A stretch of DNA of 64,000 nt from Saccharothrix sp. S26 (GTDB taxonomy: Bacteria > Actinomycetota > Actinomycetes > Mycobacteriales > Pseudonocardiaceae). Below the pieces are notes generated by a model. That model had not been told where the DNA came from. It did not search any database and saw only the letters and a list, made by a program, of their open reading frames with translations. Position numbers and translations under genes: made by a program. This document shows positions 30,085-39,336 of the stretch, piece by piece. The DNA lies in assembly GCF_021390395.1 (NCBI RefSeq), contig NZ_JAJUWT010000004.1:248001-312000 (forward strand). The letters are read 5' to 3'. Position 1 is the stretch's first letter. The number at the start of each line of letters is the position of its first letter.

Positions 30085-32757
30085 GTGCAGACCCACGAGA
30101 TCATCAAGCGCTTCCGCGAGCACTTCGAGAACGCCGGCCACAAGTACGTGCCCAGCGCCTCCCTCATCCTCGACGACCCGAACCTGCTGTTCGTCAACGC
30201 CGGCATGGTGCCGTTCAAGCCGTACTTCCTGGGCGAGGCCCCGCCGCCGCACCCGCGCGCCACGAGCATCCAGAAGGTCGTGCGCACCGGCGACATCGAC
30301 GAGGTGGGCAAGACCGCCCGGCACAACACGTTCTTCCAGATGGCCGGCAACTTCTCGTTCGGCGACTACTTCAAGGAAGACGCCATCCGCTTCGCCTGGG
30401 AGCTGATCACCAAGTCCCAGGACGAGGGCGGCTACGGCTTCGACCCCGAGCGCCTGTGGGTGACCGTCTACCTGGACGACGACGAGGCCATCGAGCTGTG
30501 GCAGAAGGTCGCCGGCCTCCCGCTGGAGCGCATCCAGCGGCGCGGCATGGCCGACAACTTCTGGTCGATGGGCGTGCCCGGCCCGTGCGGCCCGTGCTCG
30601 GAGATCTACTACGACCGGGGCCCCGAGTACGGCGCCGAGGGCGGCCCCGTCGCCGACGAGAACCGGTACCTGGAGATCTGGAACCTCGTCTTCATGCAGA
30701 ACATCCGCGGCGAGGGCGGCACCAAGGAGGAGTTCCCGATCGTCGGGGACCTGCCCGCCAAGAACATCGACACCGGCATGGGCGTCGAGCGGGTGGCCGT
30801 GCTGCTCCAGGACGTGGACAACGTCTACGAGACCGACCTGGTCCGCCCGGTGATCGCCAAGGCCGAGGAGCTGTCCGGCCGCAAGTACGGCGACAACCCG
30901 ACCGACGACGTCCGCTTCCGCGTCATCGCCGACCACGCCCGCAGCGGCGTGCTGATCGTCGGCGACGGCGTCACGCCGGGCAACGAGGCCCGCGGCTACG
31001 TGCTGCGCCGCCTGCTGCGCCGGATCGTCCGCTCGGCCCGCCTGCTCGGCGTGACCGAGCCGGTGCTGGTGCAGTTCGCCGAGGTCGTCCGCGACGCCAT
31101 GGGCCCGGCCTACCCGGACCTGGTCAAGGGCTTCGACCGGATCGCCCAGGTGCTCAAGGCCGAGGAGGACACCTTCCTGCGGACGCTGGACGCCGGGTCG
31201 CGGATCTTCGAGACCGCCGCCGGGCAGGTCAAGGCCGACGGCCGCGCCACCCTGCCGGGTGACAAGGCCTTCCAGCTGCACGACACCTACGGCTTCCCGT
31301 TCGACCTCACCCTGGAGATGGCCGCCGAGGCCGGCCTCACCGTGGACGAGGACGGGTTCCGCAAGCTGATGGCCGAGCAGCGCGCCCGCGCCAAGGCCGA
31401 CGCCGCCGGCAAGAAGACCGGCCACGGCGACCAGACCGTGTACCGGGAGCTGCTGGAGCTCGGCGCCACCGAGTTCACCGGCTACACCGAGCTCGCCAGC
31501 GAGGCCACCCTGCGCGGCATCGTCAGCGGCGGCAAGCGGGTGAGGTCGGCTCGCGAGGGCGACATCGTCGAGGTCGTGCTCGACCGCACCCCGCTGTACG
31601 CCGAGTCCGGCGGCCAGGAGAGCGACGCCGGCACGATCGTCACGGCCAACGCCGAGCTCGAGGTCGTGGACGTGCAGAAGGTGGCCCGCAAGCTGTGGGT
31701 GCACCAGGTGCGCGTGCTCAGCGGCGAGATCGCCGAGGGCGAGCAGGTCGAGGCCCGCGTCGACCCGGAGTGGCGCGTCGGCGCCCGCCAGGGCCACTCG
31801 GGCACGCACGTCGTGCACGCCGCCCTGCGTCAGGTGCTCGGCCCGTCGGCCCTGCAGAGCGGCTCGTACAACAAGCCGGGCTACCTGCGGCTGGACTTCG
31901 CCTGGACGGGTGGTCTGTCCGACGAGGCCCGCAGCGAGATCGAAGAGGTCTCCAACCTGGCGGTCCGCAAGGACCTGCCGGTGCGCGTGGTCTACACCGA
32001 CATGGGTGGCGCCCAGGAGATGGGCGCCGTGGCCCTGTTCGGCGAGACCTACGACGAGACCGTGCGCGTGGTCGAGATCGGCGGGCCGTGGTCGCGCGAG
32101 CTGTGCGGTGGCACGCACGTCGAGCACTCGTCCCAGATCGGCCCCATCACGGTGATCGGCGAGTCGTCCGTGGGCTCGGGCGTGCGCCGCCTGGAGGCCT
32201 ACGTCGGCATCGAGGCCTTCAAGTACCTGGCCCAGGAGCGGGCCCTGGTGCAGAACGTCGCCGCCCTGCTCAAGGTGCCCGACGCCGAGGTGCCCGCCCG
32301 GGTCGAGGCCCTGGTGGAGCGGCTGCGGGTGGCCGAGAAGGAGCTGGAGAAGGTCAAGGCCGCCCAGCTCGTCGCCAACGCCGGGTCGCTGGCCGAGCAG
32401 GCCCTCGACGTGCGCGGTGTGTCCCTGGTCGCCCTCCGGTTGCCGGAGGGCACGTCGGGCGGCGACGTGCGGACCATCGCCGGCGAGGTGCGCAACCGGC
32501 TCGGCGACAAGCCGGGCGTGGTCGGCCTGTTCGCCCCCGACGGCGACAAGGTCAGCTTCGTGGTGGCCACCACGTCCGCCGCCCGCGACCTGGGGCTGGC
32601 CGCCGGCAAGCTGGTGCCCGCCTTCGCCCCGGCCGTCGGCGGTCGCGGCGGCGGCAAGCCCGACCTCGCCCAGGGTGGCGGCACGAACCCGGCGGGTGTC
32701 GGCGACGCCATCGCCGCCCTGCGCACCGAGGTGGACCGCGCCCTTGAGCAGCGCTGA
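30085..32757 (+). CDS. alaS: Alanine--tRNA ligase
   Basis: An 890-residue class II synthetase of normal length that charges tRNA-Ala. The catalytic domain begins [15 protein letters not shown] with motif 2 region [31 protein letters not shown]; the editing domain has the zinc-site residues in [12 protein letters not shown] and [15 protein letters not shown]; the C-terminal oligomerisation region is Gly-rich ([15 protein letters not shown]). GTG start behind AAGGACGAG. Followed with overlap by ruvX. Confidence 0.97.
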   Translation: MQTHEIIKRFREHFENAGHKYVPSASLILDDPNLLFVNAGMVPFKPYFLGEAPPPHPRATSIQKVVRTGDIDEVGKTARHNTFFQMAGNFSFGDYFKEDAIRFAWELITKSQDEGGYGFDPERLWVTVYLDDDEAIELWQKVAGLPLERIQRRGMADNFWSMGVPGPCGPCSEIYYDRGPEYGAEGGPVADENRYLEIWNLVFMQNIRGEGGTKEEFPIVGDLPAKNIDTGMGVERVAVLLQDVDNVYETDLVRPVIAKAEELSGRKYGDNPTDDVRFRVIADHARSGVLIVGDGVTPGNEARGYVLRRLLRRIVRSARLLGVTEPVLVQFAEVVRDAMGPAYPDLVKGFDRIAQVLKAEEDTFLRTLDAGSRIFETAAGQVKADGRATLPGDKAFQLHDTYGFPFDLTLEMAAEAGLTVDEDGFRKLMAEQRARAKADAAGKKTGHGDQTVYRELLELGATEFTGYTELASEATLRGIVSGGKRVRSAREGDIVEVVLDRTPLYAESGGQESDAGTIVTANAELEVVDVQKVARKLWVHQVRVLSGEIAEGEQVEARVDPEWRVGARQGHSGTHVVHAALRQVLGPSALQSGSYNKPGYLRLDFAWTGGLSDEARSEIEEVSNLAVRKDLPVRVVYTDMGGAQEMGAVALFGETYDETVRVVEIGGPWSRELCGGTHVEHSSQIGPITVIGESSVGSGVRRLEAYVGIEAFKYLAQERALVQNVAALLKVPDAEVPARVEALVERLRVAEKELEKVKAAQLVANAGSLAEQALDVRGVSLVALRLPEGTSGGDVRTIAGEVRNRLGDKPGVVGLFAPDGDKVSFVVATTSAARDLGLAAGKLVPAFAPAVGGRGGGKPDLAQGGGTNPAGVGDAIAALRTEVDRALEQR

Positions 32758-33256
32758 CCGCCCCGGCGTCGACGACCCCGGCCTCGGCCGGAGGCTGGGC
32801 GTCGACGTCGGCGCGGTGCGCGTCGGGGTGGCGTTGAGCGATCCGGGCGCGTTCCTCGCGACGCCGCTGGTTACCCTGGCGCGTGACGTGAAGACCGGGC
32901 GGGACCTGCGGGACCTGGCCGGCCTGGTCGCCGAGCACGACGTGGTCGAGGTCGTGGTCGGGCTGCCCCGCACGCTGGCGGGCAAGCACGGGCCGGCGGC
33001 GGAGAACGCCACGGCGTACGCTGCGGCGTTGGCCGAGCGCGTCGCCCCGGTTCCGGTGCGGCTCACCGACGAGCGGCTGACCACCGTGACGGCGAGCCGG
33101 GTGCTCGCCGAACGGGGGGTGCGCGGCAAGAAGCAGCGCGCCGTGGTCGACCAGGCTGCCGCGGTCGAGATCCTGCAGTCCTGGCTGGACGCACGGGCGC
33201 GACAAGTGGCTCGATCCGCTGCGGAGCGGGCCCCCGGAGCTAAGGACGGCTCGTGA
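32744..33256 (+). CDS. ruvX: Putative Holliday junction resolvase / pre-16S rRNA nuclease
   Basis: A 170-residue YqgF/RuvX RNase H-fold nuclease. [20 protein letters not shown] carries the first catalytic Asp, [23 protein letters not shown] the second strand and [17 protein letters not shown] the conserved DER segment. It processes the 5' end of 16S rRNA. I place the start at the TTG 32744, the only start-like codon near the expected N-terminus; it overlaps alaS by 14 bases. Confidence in the start is moderate. Confidence 0.92.
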   Translation: MSSADRPGVDDPGLGRRLGVDVGAVRVGVALSDPGAFLATPLVTLARDVKTGRDLRDLAGLVAEHDVVEVVVGLPRTLAGKHGPAAENATAYAAALAERVAPVPVRLTDERLTTVTASRVLAERGVRGKKQRAVVDQAAAVEILQSWLDARARQVARSAAERAPGAKDGS

Positions 33257-34473
33257 ACGACGACCTCGGGTTGTTCACCGATCCCGACACCCGCCACGAC
33301 GAGCGGGTGGCACGCGGCAGGAGCGACGCCGCGGCCCGCCGTGCCAAGCGCAGGCGCAAGCGGACGATCCTGTGGGTCGTCGTGGCGCTGGTGCTGACCG
33401 GCGGCGGCGTCGGCGCCTACTACGGCTACCGCACGTTGAGCGGCATCGGGTCGTACGACGACTTCGCCGGGGCGGGTGAGGCCGACGTGGTGGTCGAGGT
33501 CAAGGACGGCGACCTGGTCACCACGATCGCGACCACGCTCAAGGAGCAGGGCGTGGTGGCCAGCGCGCGGGCGTTCACCGAGGCGGGCGCGAACGACTCG
33601 CGGGTCACCGCGATCCAGCCCGGGTTCTACCTGATGAAGACGAAGATGTCCGGCCAGGCCGCGGTCGCGCGGATGGTCGACAAGGCGTCCAAGATCGTGC
33701 CGCTGGAGGTCAGGGGCGGCAACGTGCTGCACGACCTCACCGCGCAGGACGGCAGCGTCACCAAGGGCATTCTGTCGAAGCTGTCCGACGCGTCCTGCGT
33801 GGAGCTCGACGGCGTCAAGCAGTGCGTGACCCCGGCGCAACTGCGCGAGGCGGCCGACGGCGCCGACCCGGCCGCGCTCGGCCTGCCCGACTGGGCGCTG
33901 CCCGACGTCGCCGCCGCGCCGAAGGAGAACCGGCTCGAAGGGCTCATCGTGCCGGGCCTGTACCACGTCAAGCCGGGTGCGAACGCCACCGAGCTGCTCA
34001 AGGGCGTGATCGCCACGTCGCTGTCCCGGTTGCAGGGCTACGGCATCCCCAACGGCTCCGGCAAGACCGGTTTCCGGCCGTACGAGGTGCTGGTCATCGC
34101 CTCCCTGATCGAGAAGGAAGGCATCACCGACGACTTCGGCAAGATCTCGCGGGTGATCTACAGCCGGTTGGCCAAGCCGCAGCGGCTGGAGCTGGACTCC
34201 ACGGTCAACTACAAGCTGGACCGACCGCACATCACCACCAGCGACGAGGACCGCGAGAAGTCCGGCCCGTACAACACCTACAAGGTGCACGGGTTGCCGC
34301 CGACGCCGATCGGCTCGCCCGGCCAGAAGGCGATCACCGCCGCGATCACGCCCGAGGACGGGCCGTGGATGTACTTCGTGAAGTGCCAGAAGGACGGCAA
34401 GTCCTGCTTCACGAACACCTACGAGGAGCACCAGGTCGCGGTGGACAAGGCTCGCGCGGAAGGCGTCTTCTGA
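33253..34473 (+). CDS. mltG: Endolytic murein transglycosylase MltG
   Basis: A 406-residue membrane-anchored enzyme that terminates glycan strands during wall growth. An Arg/Lys-rich cytoplasmic segment (30-45) precedes one transmembrane helix (about 46-68), then the YceG domain. The catalytic Glu is in [13 protein letters not shown], followed by [20 protein letters not shown] and [21 protein letters not shown], both diagnostic of MltG. GTG start overlaps the ruvX stop. Usual genomic position. Confidence 0.95.
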   Translation: MNDDLGLFTDPDTRHDERVARGRSDAAARRAKRRRKRTILWVVVALVLTGGGVGAYYGYRTLSGIGSYDDFAGAGEADVVVEVKDGDLVTTIATTLKEQGVVASARAFTEAGANDSRVTAIQPGFYLMKTKMSGQAAVARMVDKASKIVPLEVRGGNVLHDLTAQDGSVTKGILSKLSDASCVELDGVKQCVTPAQLREAADGADPAALGLPDWALPDVAAAPKENRLEGLIVPGLYHVKPGANATELLKGVIATSLSRLQGYGIPNGSGKTGFRPYEVLVIASLIEKEGITDDFGKISRVIYSRLAKPQRLELDSTVNYKLDRPHITTSDEDREKSGPYNTYKVHGLPPTPIGSPGQKAITAAITPEDGPWMYFVKCQKDGKSCFTNTYEEHQVAVDKARAEGVF

Positions 34474-34475
34474 CC

Positions 34476-35315
34476 GTGGCCCGCCGTGCGGCGGTCATCG
34501 GCTCGCCGGTGGCCCACTCGTTGTCACCGGTGCTGCACAACGCCGCGTTCGCGGCCCTGGGCCTGTCCGACTGGGAGTACACGCGGGTCGAGTGCGTGGC
34601 CGACGAGGTGCCGTCCCTGGTGGCGGGCCTGGACCTGGCGTGGGCGGGCCTGTCGGTGACCATGCCGAACAAGCGGGCCGCGCTGGCGGTCGCCACCGCC
34701 GCGACGCCCCGGGCCGTTCAGGTGGGTGCCGCGAACACCCTGGTGCCGGTCGACGGCGGGTGGCGTGCGGACAACACCGACGTGGACGGCGTCCTGGGCG
34801 CGCTGCGCGCGTCGTGCGGCTTCACGTCCGGCACCCGTGCCGTGCTGTTGGGTGCCGGTGGCACGGCCACCGCCGCCCTGGTGGCCCTCGCTTCGGTCGG
34901 TGTCCGCACCGCGTCGCTCGTCGTCCGCTCCGCGAGCCGTGCCGCGGAGGCCGAGTCGTGCGCGTCCCGCCTGGGCCTGGCCCTCGACGTGGTGACCTGG
35001 GACACCGCGGACTTCGCCGCGCTGGCGTCGTCGTCGGACGTCCTGGTCAGCACCGTGCCCCCGGACGCCACCGCGCCGATCGCCGCGGCGCTGGCCGAAG
35101 CACCGTGCGTGCTGGACGTCATCTACCACCCGTGGCCGACGCCGCTGGCCGACGCCGTGGCGAAGCGGGGCCGCACCCTGGCCACCGGCCTGGACATGCT
35201 GCTGCACCAGGCGTTCGGCCAGTCCGAGCAGTTCACCGGCCTGCCCGCCCCGCGCGAGGCGATGCGCGACGCCCTGCGCACCGCCACCGACGACCTCCTG
35301 CCGCTGCCGATCTAG
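34476..35315 (+). CDS. aroE: Shikimate dehydrogenase
   Basis: A 279-residue NADP-dependent enzyme reducing 3-dehydroshikimate. Substrate-site motifs GSPVAHSLSPVLHNAAF and LSVTMPNKRAA (catalytic Lys), DNTDVDGVLGAL, the nucleotide loop LLGAGGTATAAL, and DVIYHPWPTPLADAV are all present. GTG start two bases after mltG. The other aro genes are 8 kb downstream, separated by an accessory block. Confidence 0.95.
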   Translation: MARRAAVIGSPVAHSLSPVLHNAAFAALGLSDWEYTRVECVADEVPSLVAGLDLAWAGLSVTMPNKRAALAVATAATPRAVQVGAANTLVPVDGGWRADNTDVDGVLGALRASCGFTSGTRAVLLGAGGTATAALVALASVGVRTASLVVRSASRAAEAESCASRLGLALDVVTWDTADFAALASSSDVLVSTVPPDATAPIAAALAEAPCVLDVIYHPWPTPLADAVAKRGRTLATGLDMLLHQAFGQSEQFTGLPAPREAMRDALRTATDDLLPLPI

Positions 35316-35318
35316 CCG

Positions 35319-35852
35319 TCAGTCGACGCGGGCGTCCTCGATGCGGTCCAGGACCTCGCGCACGGTCTCGTCGGGGGTCTGGTCGGTGGTGTCGAGCCAC
35401 AGCCCGAGGCGCGGCGTGCCCTCGCGCAGCCCGCGGTCGAGGTCTTCGACGGTGTACGCGTCGCCGTACCCGGTCTTCGCGCGCCGCTCCTCGCGGGCGC
35501 GCAGCGCGTCGGGCGACGGCGCGAGCACGACGACGTACCGGGGCCGGGTGCGCACGGCGTCGACGTAGGAGGCGAGGTGGTCGCCGAGGATGACGTCCTG
35601 CACGACGGCGGTCCACCCGTGCGCGGCGTACTCGTCGGCCACCATCGCCGACAGCCGGTAGCGCAGCCGCAACTGGGCCTCGGCCTCTTCGTCACCGGGC
35701 CGCATGTCCACCCGCCCGGACACCACCATCCGCCGGAACACGTCACCGCGCACGTGCACCGCCCTGGGCAACCTCTCCGCCAGCAGTTGCGCCACCGTCG
35801 ACTTCCCGGCCGCCATCGCCCCCGTGATCACCACCACCGCCCCCACCCCCAC
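35319..35852 (-). CDS. AAA-type small-molecule kinase (chloramphenicol phosphotransferase-like)
   Basis: A 177-residue P-loop protein: Walker A ITGAMAAGKSTVAQLLAERL, HVRGDVFRRMVVSG, VVQDVILGDHLASYVDAV and RYVVVLAPSPDALRAREERR. This layout is shared by chloramphenicol 3-O-phosphotransferase-like and adenylylsulfate-kinase-like proteins, so it probably phosphorylates a small molecule; a resistance role is not shown. Its end is three bases from the convergent aroE stop. Repeat copy 3 lies directly upstream. Confidence 0.75.
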   Translation of the reverse strand: MGVGAVVVITGAMAAGKSTVAQLLAERLPRAVHVRGDVFRRMVVSGRVDMRPGDEEAEAQLRLRYRLSAMVADEYAAHGWTAVVQDVILGDHLASYVDAVRTRPRYVVVLAPSPDALRAREERRAKTGYGDAYTVEDLDRGLREGTPRLGLWLDTTDQTPDETVREVLDRIEDARVD

Positions 35853-35861
35853 ATCCTCCCA

Positions 35862-35946
35862 CCCGCGTGTCCTACCCCCAGAACGCGAGAGTCCTACGTC
35901 CAGAACGCGTGTGTCCTACGTTCAGAACACCCGAATTCAACGCTCA
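35862..35946. repeat. Intergenic 22-bp-unit repeat, copy 3 (direct units only)
   Basis: Three direct units with cores TCCTACCCCCAGAACGCG, TCCTACGTCCAGAACGCG and TCCTACGTTCAGAACACC, ending CGAATTCAACGCTCAG, the same terminal motif as copies 1 and 2 with one change. The inverted left arm of the other copies is missing. It lies between the kinase gene start and the ptsH terminator, at the left border of the accessory block. Confidence 0.7.
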
Positions 35947-35951
35947 GAACG

Positions 35952-35994
35952 CGGCCGGGCCCTGCTCGCGGACAGTGCGAGCAGGGCCCGGCCG
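35952..35994 (-). terminator. Strong hairpin terminator downstream of ptsH
   Basis: An 18-bp perfect stem, 35952-35969 paired with 35977-35994 (core GGGCCCTGCTCGC / GCGAGCAGGGCCC), with a 7-base loop. It follows the HPr stop codon by 17 bases on the minus strand, with no U-tract. Serves the ptsH transcript and would stop reading into the kinase gene. Confidence 0.85.
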
Positions 35995-36011
35995 GTCGTG
36001 CGTCAGGCAGC

Positions 36012-36281
36012 TCAGCCCTCGTCGTGGTCGGTGGCGATGATCTGCGCGATGGCCTCGAGAGCGGCGTCCGCGCCGTCGCCGTCCGCGGCCAGCACGACCT
36101 CGTCGCCGTGCATCGCGCCGAGCGTCATCAGACCGAGCACGCTCGCCGCCTCGACCGGTTGGCCGTCGTCCTTGCGGATGGTGACCTTCACCGGCTGACC
36201 TGCGGCCGCCTTCGCCAGCAGTGCGGCAGGGCGCGCGTGCAGTCCGACCTTGCTCGCCACGGTGACCCGTCGCTCAGGCAT
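36012..36281 (-). CDS. ptsH: Phosphocarrier protein HPr
   Basis: An 89-residue PTS phosphocarrier with the active-site His15 in KVGLHARPAALLAKAA and a Ser47 region EAASVLGLMTLGA like the regulatory serine site. It relays phosphate from enzyme I (not in the window) to the EIIA next door. Located 34 bases downstream of the EIIC gene, so likely the end of the dasR-EIIC-ptsH transcript. AAGGAGAGG upstream of the ATG. Confidence 0.95.
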   Translation of the reverse strand: MPERRVTVASKVGLHARPAALLAKAAAGQPVKVTIRKDDGQPVEAASVLGLMTLGAMHGDEVVLAADGDGADAALEAIAQIIATDHDEG

Positions 36282-36315
36282 GACCCGTCCTCTCCTTGGC
36301 TTCTCTTCCGCCGGT

Positions 36316-37629
36316 TCAGGACGCGGTGGCGTCCGGCCGGCCTTCCTGGTCGCGCTTGGCCGACCTCGCGGTCGTGGCGGTCGTCCCGCCCTCGACGACG
36401 CTCGGGTCGGCTTCCGGGTCCTCGTCCTCGCTGCGGCCCGGCGTCCTCAGGTTCCACTTCGTGATGACGAAGCGGAACAGGAAGTAGTAGATGGCCGCGT
36501 AGATCACGCCCAGCACCAGGATCAGCAGGGGCTTGGTCGAGATGTTGAAGTTCAGCGCGTAGTCGATGGCGCCCGCGGAGAACCCGAACCCGCTGTGGAT
36601 GCCCAACGCGTTGCTGATGGCCAGCGCCGTGCCGGTGAGCACCGCGTGGATCACGTACAGCGGCCACGCCACGAACATGAACGCGAACTCCAGCGGCTCG
36701 GTCACACCCGTGATGAACGAGGTGAGCGCCGCCGAGCCCATGATGCCCGCGATGACCTTCTTCTGCGTCGGCCGCGCGGTGTGCACGATGGCCAGCGCCG
36801 CCGCCGGGAGCGCGAACATGAAGATCGGGAAGAAGCCGGTCATGAACGTGCCCGCGGACGGGTCGCCGGCGAAGAACCGCTGGATGTCGCCGGTCTTGCC
36901 CTCGTACTCGCCGAAGACCTGCCACATGAACGTGTTCGGGATGTGGTGCAGGCCCAACGGGAGCAGCAGCCGGTTGATGGTGCCGTAGATGCCCGCGCCG
37001 ATGATCGTGCTGCCGGAGATCGCCTCGCCGACCGAGGTCAGACCGGCGTCGAACCACGGGTAGACCAGCCCCATGACGACCGCGACCGGGATCATCACGC
37101 CCGCGACCAGGATCGGCACGAACCGCCGGCCGCCGAAGAACGCCAGGTAGGCGGGCAGCTTGATGCGGTGGTACTTCTGCCACAGCACCGCGGTGATCAA
37201 GCCGACCACGATGCCGGTCAGCACCGAGTAGTTGATCAACTCCTGCTTGGCGTCCGCCGCCGCGTCGTCCGGCAGCGGCAGCACGAGCGGCGACATCGCC
37301 TTGAACACGGCCTCGGTCACCACGAAGCCGACCACGGCGGCCAGCGCGGTGGAACCGTCACCGCGCCGGGCGAAGCCGATCGCCACACCGACGGCGAACA
37401 GCAGCGGCAGGTTGGCGAACAGGGCGTTGCCCGCCCCGCCGATGACGCCGGCCACCGCGTTCCAGCCCAGCCAGTCCTTGCCGAGGATGTCGTCCTGGCC
37501 GAGTCGAAGCAGGAGCGCGGCTACGGGCAGCGCGGCGATCGGCAGCATGAGGCTGCGACCGAAGCGCTGGAGACCGGCCAGTCCCTTGATCTCACGACCG
37601 CCGGTCGCCTGTGGGGCGCTGGCGCTCAT
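36316..37629 (-). CDS. PTS transporter subunit EIIC, N-acetylglucosamine type
   Basis: A 437-residue membrane subunit with about ten helices. GRSLMLPIAALPVAALLLRLGQ, YLAFFGGRRFVPI, GLHHIPNTFMWQVFGEYEGKTGDIQRFFAGDPSAG and the sugar-binding GVTEPLEFAFMF are those of the GlcNAc/glucose family, closest to NagE/PtsC of Streptomyces. It lacks fused EIIA and EIIB domains; these are encoded divergently at 38562 and 38795. GGGAGG ribosome site; the ATG overlaps the dasR stop. Confidence 0.93.
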   Translation of the reverse strand: MSASAPQATGGREIKGLAGLQRFGRSLMLPIAALPVAALLLRLGQDDILGKDWLGWNAVAGVIGGAGNALFANLPLLFAVGVAIGFARRGDGSTALAAVVGFVVTEAVFKAMSPLVLPLPDDAAADAKQELINYSVLTGIVVGLITAVLWQKYHRIKLPAYLAFFGGRRFVPILVAGVMIPVAVVMGLVYPWFDAGLTSVGEAISGSTIIGAGIYGTINRLLLPLGLHHIPNTFMWQVFGEYEGKTGDIQRFFAGDPSAGTFMTGFFPIFMFALPAAALAIVHTARPTQKKVIAGIMGSAALTSFITGVTEPLEFAFMFVAWPLYVIHAVLTGTALAISNALGIHSGFGFSAGAIDYALNFNISTKPLLILVLGVIYAAIYYFLFRFVITKWNLRTPGRSEDEDPEADPSVVEGGTTATTARSAKRDQEGRPDATAS

Positions 37630-38396
37630 GGGGTACCTCCCTTGGCGGAGTGGTGCGGGCCGGATTCCGGGACGGTCCGGTCCAATTGCATGGTCACCTG
37701 GTAGAGATCGCCCCGGTACCAGGACGTCATGTCCTCGACGGGCCTGCCTCGTGAGCTGGAGACCCGGCGGAAGACGAGCAGCGAGCCGCCGGGGCGGATG
37801 CCCAGCAGCTTCGCGGTCTCGGGGTCGGCCGCCTCGGCCCACACCGTCTGCGCGGCGTGGTCGAGCTGGACCCCGTAGGTGTCGGCGAGGAGCGTGTAGA
37901 GCGAGCTGGTGAGGTCGTGCCGGTCGAGGTCGGGCACGACCCGCGGGTTGTACCAACCCCGTTCCACGGCCAGCGGCACGCCGTCGGCCAGGCGCACGCG
38001 GACGAGTCGGCACGCCGGTTCGTGCGGCAGCAGGCCGAGCGCGGCGGTCGCCTCGGGCGACGGGGCCTCCTCGGCGCAGGCCAGCACCTCGGTCGCGGGG
38101 GTGAGGCCGCGCCGGCGCATGTCGTCGGTGAACGACTCCAGGTACAGCTGGACGTCCATGCGCCGCCGGGCGGTGAACGTGCCCCGGCCCTTCGCCCTGG
38201 TCAGCAGGCCCTCGGCGACGAGCTGGCCCACGGCGGCGCGTACTGTGATGCGGGACACACCGTACTGCTGGGCGAGGTCGCGCTCGGACGGGATCGGCGA
38301 GCCGGGCGGGAGCTCCTGCTCCGCCATGCGCCGCAGGATGTCGCGGAGCTGGGCGTGCTTGGGCTTGGGCCCGTCGACGATCTCGTTGCGGCTCAT
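37626..38396 (-). CDS. dasR: GntR-family GlcNAc regulator DasR
   Basis: A 256-residue GntR/HutC regulator. The winged helix spans about residues 12-80 (PPGSPIPSERDLAQQYGVSRITVRAAVGQLVAEGLLTRAKGRGTF) and the UTRA effector domain 95-245, which in DasR binds glucosamine-6-phosphate. Identity as DasR rests on the overlap with the GlcNAc EIIC gene and the dre operator 45 bases upstream. Expected to repress the PTS genes until amino-sugar phosphate appears, linking chitin use and development. Confidence 0.9.
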   Translation of the reverse strand: MSRNEIVDGPKPKHAQLRDILRRMAEQELPPGSPIPSERDLAQQYGVSRITVRAAVGQLVAEGLLTRAKGRGTFTARRRMDVQLYLESFTDDMRRRGLTPATEVLACAEEAPSPEATAALGLLPHEPACRLVRVRLADGVPLAVERGWYNPRVVPDLDRHDLTSSLYTLLADTYGVQLDHAAQTVWAEAADPETAKLLGIRPGGSLLVFRRVSSSRGRPVEDMTSWYRGDLYQVTMQLDRTVPESGPHHSAKGGTP

Positions 38397-38440
38397 GACA
38401 CCTCCCCGGTGCTCGCGCGTCCACACCGGGATTGGTACTT

Positions 38441-38456
38441 TCCGGTCTAGACCAGT
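38441..38456. promoter_or_regulatory. DasR-responsive element (dre) between divergent PTS transcripts
   Basis: The site, read on the minus strand as ACTGGTCTAGACCGGA, matches the dre core TGGTCTAGACC with nearly perfect dyad symmetry. It lies between dasR (start 38396) and the EIIB gene (start 38562), well placed to autoregulate dasR-EIIC-ptsH and to control EIIB-EIIA. Confidence 0.9.
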
Positions 38457-38561
38457 TGGTGCGGGGAGGATGCTCCGCGCGCCGACCGGGTGTCAACCGC
38501 CGTTACGGGACCGTGCCCGAGCGGTGGCACCCTCGGGCCAGGTGTCGAGAGAGGACTTGAA

Positions 38562-38798
38562 GTGGCGGACGACAAGGCGGAGCGGATCCTCGCGGCGCTC
38601 GGCGGCGCGGACAACATCGTGGAGATCGAGCCGTGCATCACGCGCCTGCGCTGTGAGCTGGAAGACGGTTCCCTGGTGGACGAGAAGGCGTTGAAGGGCC
38701 TGGGCGCGCACGGTGTGATGCGTTCGGGCAACGTCGTGCAGGTGGTCGTGGGGCCCGAGGCCGACACGATCGCCAGCGAGATCGAGGACCTCCTGTGA
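38562..38798 (+). CDS. PTS GlcNAc/glucose-type EIIB protein
   Basis: A 78-residue stand-alone EIIB domain with the phosphocysteine C25 in IEPCITRLRCEL, and ALGGADNIVEI and VVGPEADTIASEI as in PtsB/NagF. It takes phosphate from EIIA and passes it to sugar during transport through the divergently encoded EIIC. GTG start behind GAGAGGA at seven bases. Its stop overlaps the EIIA start by four bases. Confidence 0.93.
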   Translation: MADDKAERILAALGGADNIVEIEPCITRLRCELEDGSLVDEKALKGLGAHGVMRSGNVVQVVVGPEADTIASEIEDLL

Positions 38799-39247
38799 CG
38801 CTGCGCGTGGCCAGCCCGGTCAGCGGTCGCGTGGTGCCGCTGACCGAGGTGCCGGACCCGGTGTTCGCGCAGGCCATGGTGGGTCCGGGCGTGGCGGTGG
38901 AGCCGGACCGGGGCCGGGCGGAGGTCGTGTCCCCCGTGGACGGGACCGTGGTGACGCTGCACCCGCACGCGTTCGTCGTGGCCACTTCGGAGGGCGCGGC
39001 GGTGTTGGTGCACCTCGGGATCGACACGGTGAAGCGCAAGGGCGAGGGCTTCACGCTGCACGTGGTCAAGGGCGAGGCGGTGCGCGCGGGGCAGCCCGTG
39101 GTGACGTGGGACCCGGCCGAGGTGGAGGCGGCGGGTTACGCGCCGATCTGCCCGGTGATCGCGTTGGACGCCGCGCCGGAGGTGCTGCTGGACCAGGCCG
39201 GTGGTCCGGTGTCGGCGGGTGACGCGCTGTTCTCCTGGCAGCGCTGA
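38795..39247 (+). CDS. crr: PTS glucose-type EIIA protein (Crr-like)
   Basis: A 150-residue EIIA-Glc domain: VASPVSGRVVPLTEVPDPVFAQAMVGPGVAVEP is the family start, and the active-site His is in AAVLVHLGIDTVKRKGEGF. VTLHPHAFVV holds the second conserved His. Accepts phosphate from HPr; in actinomycetes the Crr protein serves the GlcNAc PTS. GTG start. Followed by a hairpin terminator. Confidence 0.93.
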   Translation: MTLRVASPVSGRVVPLTEVPDPVFAQAMVGPGVAVEPDRGRAEVVSPVDGTVVTLHPHAFVVATSEGAAVLVHLGIDTVKRKGEGFTLHVVKGEAVRAGQPVVTWDPAEVEAAGYAPICPVIALDAAPEVLLDQAGGPVSAGDALFSWQR

Positions 39248-39263
39248 GCGTTCCGCTCGGGAC

Positions 39264-39296
39264 GAGTGCGGGTGAATGGACCATTCATCCGCACTC
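39264..39296 (+). terminator. Hairpin terminator after the EIIB-EIIA transcript
   Basis: GAGTGCGGGTGAATGG (39264-39279) pairs with CCATTCATCCGCACTC (39281-39296) over 16 positions with one G-U wobble, followed by a pyrimidine-rich CTCCTTG. It starts 17 bases after the EIIA stop. The inner TGAATGG-A-CCATTCA is also an operator-like dyad, so a regulatory site for the next gene cannot be excluded. Confidence 0.75.
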
Positions 39297-39336
39297 CTCC
39301 TTGCCGTCAGGGGATTCCCGCGACGACGCTGGTCCC

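Noticed and set aside
29959-34431. 4.5-kb minus-strand open frame opposite alaS, ruvX and mltG
   Set aside because: Antisense to three unmistakable genes, Leu/Val/His/Gly-rich, no motif or ribosome binding site.
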